Assembly (NCBI GenBank): GCA_035236585.1
Contig: CP141127.1
Span: 64,461,495-64,525,494 of the forward strand
Origin: Warburgia ugandensis
Lineage: Eukaryota; Streptophyta; Magnoliopsida; Canellales; Canellaceae
Length of the DNA: 64,000 bases
Direction of reading: 5' to 3'
In this document: positions 59,294 to 64,000 of the stretch, one piece after another
How positions within the stretch are numbered: the first letter of the stretch is position 1
How the letters are laid out: each line of letters starts with the position of its first letter
Made by a program: the position numbers and the translations under genes
Notes under the pieces: generated by a model
Seen by the model: the letters and a program-made list of their open reading frames with translations, nothing else
The model's database searches: none
Told to the model about the DNA's origin: nothing

Positions 59294-61452
59294 TGTTGAT
59301 TGTTTTCTGCAAGTGCACGGGATATTGTAGTACATCTTATGCAAGTATAGGTCAATCCTGTGAGGACTCGACTTAAAATATTATAGTTTAATTAAAATTT
59401 CATTAACCAAAAAATAAAAGAAATAATAAAAATTAAATCACAATGAATTGTAAACTTAGATCTATTTAACTAATAAAAATTACATAATTCCAAGTTCAAA
59501 AAGACAGAAAATTAAACTAAATAACAGATAAAATCCACTTTCATAGCTTGGTTATGGAATTTTTTTTCAAATCTAGTCTCATCAAAGTTGATTGGCCTTC
59601 ATCATTATCTCATCATACCTCTGATTAAGGATACAATGGCTAGATTGTTTAGATTTCTCAAAATTTTAATGATCTGGACTAAGTAAAGATTTTGGGTTTT
59701 GGAAGGCATAGATCAAATTTCAGGATTTGACATTGAAGATTAAGACTGATAAATCAGCTAGGAATTGTCCTAAGAAAAAGATCTAAGAATTGATTTAAAT
59801 TCTGATGAGAAGAAGATCAGGAAATAAAGTGACCTTATTGGTTAAAGCTAGACCATTGATTCGGTTATGCCTTAATCAAACAGGGCTAGATTATATAATT
59901 GTTGGAATTAACTGAGAATAACACAATCTAGAATAAGGAAAACCATAAAAAAGAATAAGATAGACTAGAGAAAAGACAAAATTGGATGTAAATGGAATTA
60001 GAATTAAAGTGTAAAGGGCAAATATGGAATTTTTTTAGTTTCCTGCTTTTATTCGAATGAAGAAGAGAAATAGCTCGAGGAAGGTGACGATGTAGGGGCA
60101 AAACATAGGGGAAAGAGGAAGTTTTGGGAGAAACCCAAGTTGGTTTTTCTCCATAATAGTATGAGGAAGTAATTTCGATGAAAATTTTGTAAGAAATAAG
60201 AAAGAATTTAGGTTGGAAATACCATGAAAGTCATGGTTAAAAAATAGGGAAGAAAAATAGTTGTAGATAGTGGAACAATTGAAGAAGAAGACAAGGAACA
60301 AATGAAAAATAAAACAGGGGTTGATTGTGAACAATGGAATGATTGGTGAATAGGAAGATAGAAACTAAGTGAGAATGAGGATGAAGAAGCAAGGAAGATG
60401 GCAATGAAACAGGGTGACCCAAACTGCTAGATATGCAAAATCATGGTGGTGAAAGAGAGATGAACTGAGAATAGTTGAAAAGAATAAGAGTAACATGGAC
60501 AATGAATAATGGAATGAGGATGAGATAGGGAATGGAAGATAAGTACTTCAGTTTCTACAGTGGAATAGTCTCCTGCCTTCTAGCATTCTACTATCTAACT
60601 GGTGAAGGGAGAGAGAGACTTGTGGTGGAAGAAGAGCCCAAGAGCGACTAGAAGTGAAGGTTGGGATGGTCTTTCATTGCAAGCTTTTCTTTGGGTTCCT
60701 CCTGTAGTACTGTGTCGTTGCCTCTAGAACCTCCTCCTCTTATATAATGTCCCAAAGTCCCTCTTTAATAGCATTGCTTTCCTAAGCAGCTGTCCTAGAG
60801 TAGTTGCTTAAACGAAGTAAAAGATACGTATCATTCCCTTTTTCCTTTTCCAAGCCTTAAAACATATCTTACCAATCCCATTAAAAGAAAAAATGATACC
60901 TCCCACTCGCTATCTTTCTCAAAACTAGACGTCACATACTCATTGTACTTTCTTCTTTTTGACAATGGTATGGTACACCAACAACTCTCCATCTCCTTCT
61001 TTCCTTTCTCTTTTTCTTAAGATATCATCATGTAAGCTGCTTATGGAATGGCTCATCTCTCTCCTTTAGGAACTTCCCTTTCCTTCTTCAAAGCCTTCCC
61101 TTTTCGAATTCCTCATTTCTTATGGGTTCACCTTTCTTAATTAGAAACCATCTCATCTTGCCTTGTAATGCTCTTGTAAGATGATCTGGCACTGTTAGAT
61201 TTTATCTGAGCTATCCTCTTCTCAATTTGGTTGATCTGCAAAGCATAAGACTAAATTAGGATAATTTAAACCATACATTGCACATTTGATTAGCTCTGAT
61301 GATCATATGACTATTAAATTTTACAAATCAATGTTAGATGATCAATTGAAGCTAAAATTCATATTTTATCTAAAAATTACAAAATTGATCAATTAGATGA
61401 TCTAATTAAATGCTAGTTTTAGGGTATTTTTCCTAAAATTGAACACTTAACA
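59294..61452 (-). repeat. A3 3' LTR
   Basis: 2159 bp, TGTTGATTG...GAACACTTAACA on plus. Same block order as the A1 LTRs, with a TATA box on minus near 60733. Confidence 0.82.
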
Positions 61453-62639
61453 TACCCCCAACTAGCATTATGCTCATCCTAAGAAAAACATGCAAAAAAA
61501 CACTCAATACTCCAAAAATTATTTTCAAGTCAACTCCACTTTTTCTTAGAGAATTATCTTCAATAAATTTATTAACCTTAGTAAACTAATAAAAACGAAT
61601 GAAAACATTAAAACCCTACCCGTACAGTCTACATACAAAATAATCTTTATCTCTAAGTAGACTTCTAACTTTTGAACTCAATCTAAAATATGTTTTGACC
61701 TCGATGAGCATTAAGAGATGTACACTTAGAAAAAGAATCTTTCAGATAAAGGTTCAAGTCATATCTCTCCTTTAAACATGTGAGCAGAGTCAATAAAATA
61801 AATTTATCTCACATATACTCATGATAGAATAAGAGTTACAAAAGAATTTAATTTTTTTATCCCTTTGGAAAGGATAGGATGTCATTACCTTCTAATAATT
61901 AGAAATACTAGTCTTTAAATCATATCCATTCATATCCTTGTCAAGAATATATTCGTCTTAAAATCAATAGGTCTTTAATTGGGAGAAAATGTAGGCTTAG
62001 GACAGGGTTATGAAAAGAAAGGATATGAAGGATATTCAAAAATCTTCAAAAATAAATAAAGATCTTTTTCTCCAAGAAAATAAGTAATGGATTTATTATA
62101 CTGGGTTAATATGGGTAAAGGAAAATTTGGATGACAAAAGAAAAGGCTTATATAAAAGGCTCGAATAGGCTAACTAGTGGTAAAAATATTTTTGAGTAGG
62201 CTTTGTATCTCTAGGTTAATAATAAGGATGGCCTAAATCTTTTTCAAAGTTTTATGTAATCTATCAGATTTAATGAACTACTAGAATTTTAAAGGTAATC
62301 CTCTAATAATTCAGGTAATTAGCCAAATTAAAGAATTGATGAGACCAAATTTACTTTAAGCATGTTGAAGAAAAATTGGGAACACATTTATAACCTGTGA
62401 AAAAAATAAATGGCTTTAAAAGTCACTTAGGTTATAAGTCTCCACTGAATTTCTTTAGGGTCTCTAAGTTATAATTATTTAACAATTTAGACTATGTATA
62501 TGCAAGTGTGTGTACAGATGTACAATTCCATTAATAAGCTAAAATTATCTAAATTATACTTTAAAAACTACAAATTAAAAAAATTCTTTTCATTTAATTT
62601 TTTTTAAATATTAAGGAAATTAGTTTAAAAACCTAAAAA

Positions 62640-64000
62640 AAAAATTAGAATTTGCTAGAATTCTACACCCCTGAACTTGAAAGACCTGAAATGAATATGA
62701 GTGATGCAGAAAACAATGAATTCAAAAATATAAAAGATGATACACAGGGATCAGATCCACTCAATCTTGATAAACATGATCCTTTAGAGTTTTGGACTCA
62801 ACTTTGTGATTCTCATATTCTAGGAAAGTCTTCAAATGTTGACCATTCACTTTAAAAGTATGGCCAGTCCTTCAAGATCTAAGCTTACATGGATAGGTGG
62901 AGTTTAGAATTGTAAAGTAGAACCTTCTAGTTTGGAGTAAAGGATTTTCTTATTGTGTTTTTGTCATAAAAGACTTTCATCTTTTCTTTATAAATCCTAT
63001 TACTCTCATATCCGTCTTGCCTGATCTCTTTTAACTCATTAAGTTGGAGTTTTTTTTATGTGAGTCTGCTTTATCCATGTTGAAATTAAAGGTCTTTATT
63101 GCCTAGTAGGCTCTATGTTCTAGTTTCACAAGCAAATGGCAAGCTTTGCTACATACAATATGATAGGGAGACATACTAATCAGGGATTGATGTGCATTCT
63201 TATAAGCCCAGAGAGCATTGGTTAGTCTAAGAGATCAATCTTGATGATCCGGATTAATAGTCTTTTGAAGAATTTGTTTTACAAATCGATTAGATAGTTC
63301 AACTTGCCCACTTGTTTGTGGGTGATAGGGTGTTGCAACTTTATAGGTAATGTTATATTTTTTCATGAGTGCTTCAAATGCCTTGTTGGAAAAATGTGTA
63401 TTGTTTTCACTTGTAATGGCTCAAGAGGTCCCAAATCTAGAAATATATATATATTTTATTTTAAGAATTTAACAATTATTTTGTGATCATTATGCCTACA
63501 TGGGATAGCCTCAATCCATTTGGATACATAGTCTACAGCCAATAAGATACAAATGTAGTTAAAAGAAGGTGGGAATAGGCCCACAAAATCAATACCCTAG
63601 CAATCAAAAACTTCAATGGCAAGGATAGGGTTGAGAGGCATCATATCCCTACTATTTATCCCTCCTAACTTTTTTACATCGCTCATATGATTTGCAAAAC
63701 ATATACGTGTCTTTAAATAATGAGGGCTAGTAGAAACCACATTTAAAATCTTTATAGCCATTTTTTATGTAGAAAAATGTCCACCACATGCTTCTAAGTG
63801 ATAAAAGAAGATAACACTATTTTGCTCTAAGTCAAACACACATCTCTTAATTATTTGATATGGGCAATACTTAAATGCACATGGATCATCCCAAAAGTAG
63901 TGCTTAACATTGGAAAAGAATTTTTGGTTTTCTTGTTTGTTTCAATCTTCAGGAATCTTCCTTGTGATTAAATAATATGCAATATTAACAAACCAGGGAG
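62640..64000 (-). mobile_element. A3 pol remnant, integrase region
   Basis: Minus-strand matches to the gypsy integrase: LTNALWAYKNAHQS and SMSPYHIV near 63170-63230, KLEHRAYW near 63100, and the C-terminal FKVNGQHLKTFLE near 62830. Further core pieces continue to the window edge. Same lineage as the B2 integrase. The plus-strand frame at 62652-62855 is a shadow. Confidence 0.75.

Larger units (their letters stand above)
59294..64000 (-). mobile_element. A3: family A element with pol, minus strand, runs off the window
   Basis: 3' LTR 59294-61452, polypurine tract 61453-61462, untranslated interior to about 62640 matching 24400-26030 of A1, then gypsy pol to the window end. The LTR and 3' interior belong to the same family as A1 and A2, but pol is present here. 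Broken in many places. The 5' part is outside the window. Confidence 0.8.

Noticed and set aside
62652-62855. Acidic 67-codon plus-strand frame
   Set aside because: The opposite strand here is the C-terminal end of gypsy integrase in A3, so this frame is a shadow.

Overview
The window is nuclear DNA of a flowering plant, probably a non-grass angiosperm with a repeat-rich genome. The evidence is one intact intron-containing host gene that is almost identical to plant RPT2, Ty3/gypsy elements with the tRNA-Asp primer site usual in plants, Au-type SINEs, a hAT transposon, a TRIM, and a fragment of chloroplast rpoC2. Apart from the host gene I found no other protein-coding gene that looks functional. 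I found no rRNA or functional tRNA gene and no CRISPR array.

Layout. 1-2560: AT-rich sequence with a decayed coding remnant on the minus strand that I could not place. 2881-11961 (+): RPT2, the 26S proteasome AAA-ATPase subunit 4 (445 aa, six coding exons, all splice sites GT-AG). Intron 2 is 5.65 kb long because a 4.7 kb hAT element (5361-10072) lies inside it, and that element itself holds two Au-like SINEs. 12.3-13.2 kb: two related inverted-repeat MITEs. 13.9-16.65 kb: LTR-like DNA with no coding sequence. 16.65-19.89 kb: the 3' end of a plus-strand gypsy element (family B). 19.9-22.4 kb: a mid-repetitive sequence (C) with a tRNA-like block.

From 22.4 kb to the end the window is nested retrotransposons. 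A1 (22416-33390, minus) is an LTR element without pol, flanked by a perfect ATTAG duplication. It contains a solo LTR of its own family and, in one LTR, a piece of chloroplast rpoC2. Next comes a tandem arrangement of family B on the minus strand: LTR 33852-35656, interior with gag and pol, LTR 53853-58056 carrying a primer site on one side and a polypurine tract on the other, then a second interior. Inserted into this array are a TRIM (39976-40560, GATGG duplication), a plus-strand A-family element A2 (44472 to about 52990), a second C copy and a small MITE. A3 (from 59294 to the window end, minus) is an A-family element that does retain gypsy integrase coding, so it may represent the pol-bearing partner of A1 and A2.

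How the parts relate. RPT2 is the only gene with a clear cell function: it encodes one of six ATPases that unfold substrates and open the proteasome gate. The rest is transposon biology, and nesting gives relative ages: B array first, then TRIM, A2, C and MITE; A1 first, then its solo LTR and the plastid piece. All retroelements here are old and broken. I found no clear new biological system. The most interesting items are the plastid DNA captured in one LTR, the shared-LTR tandem array, and the A family existing with and without pol.
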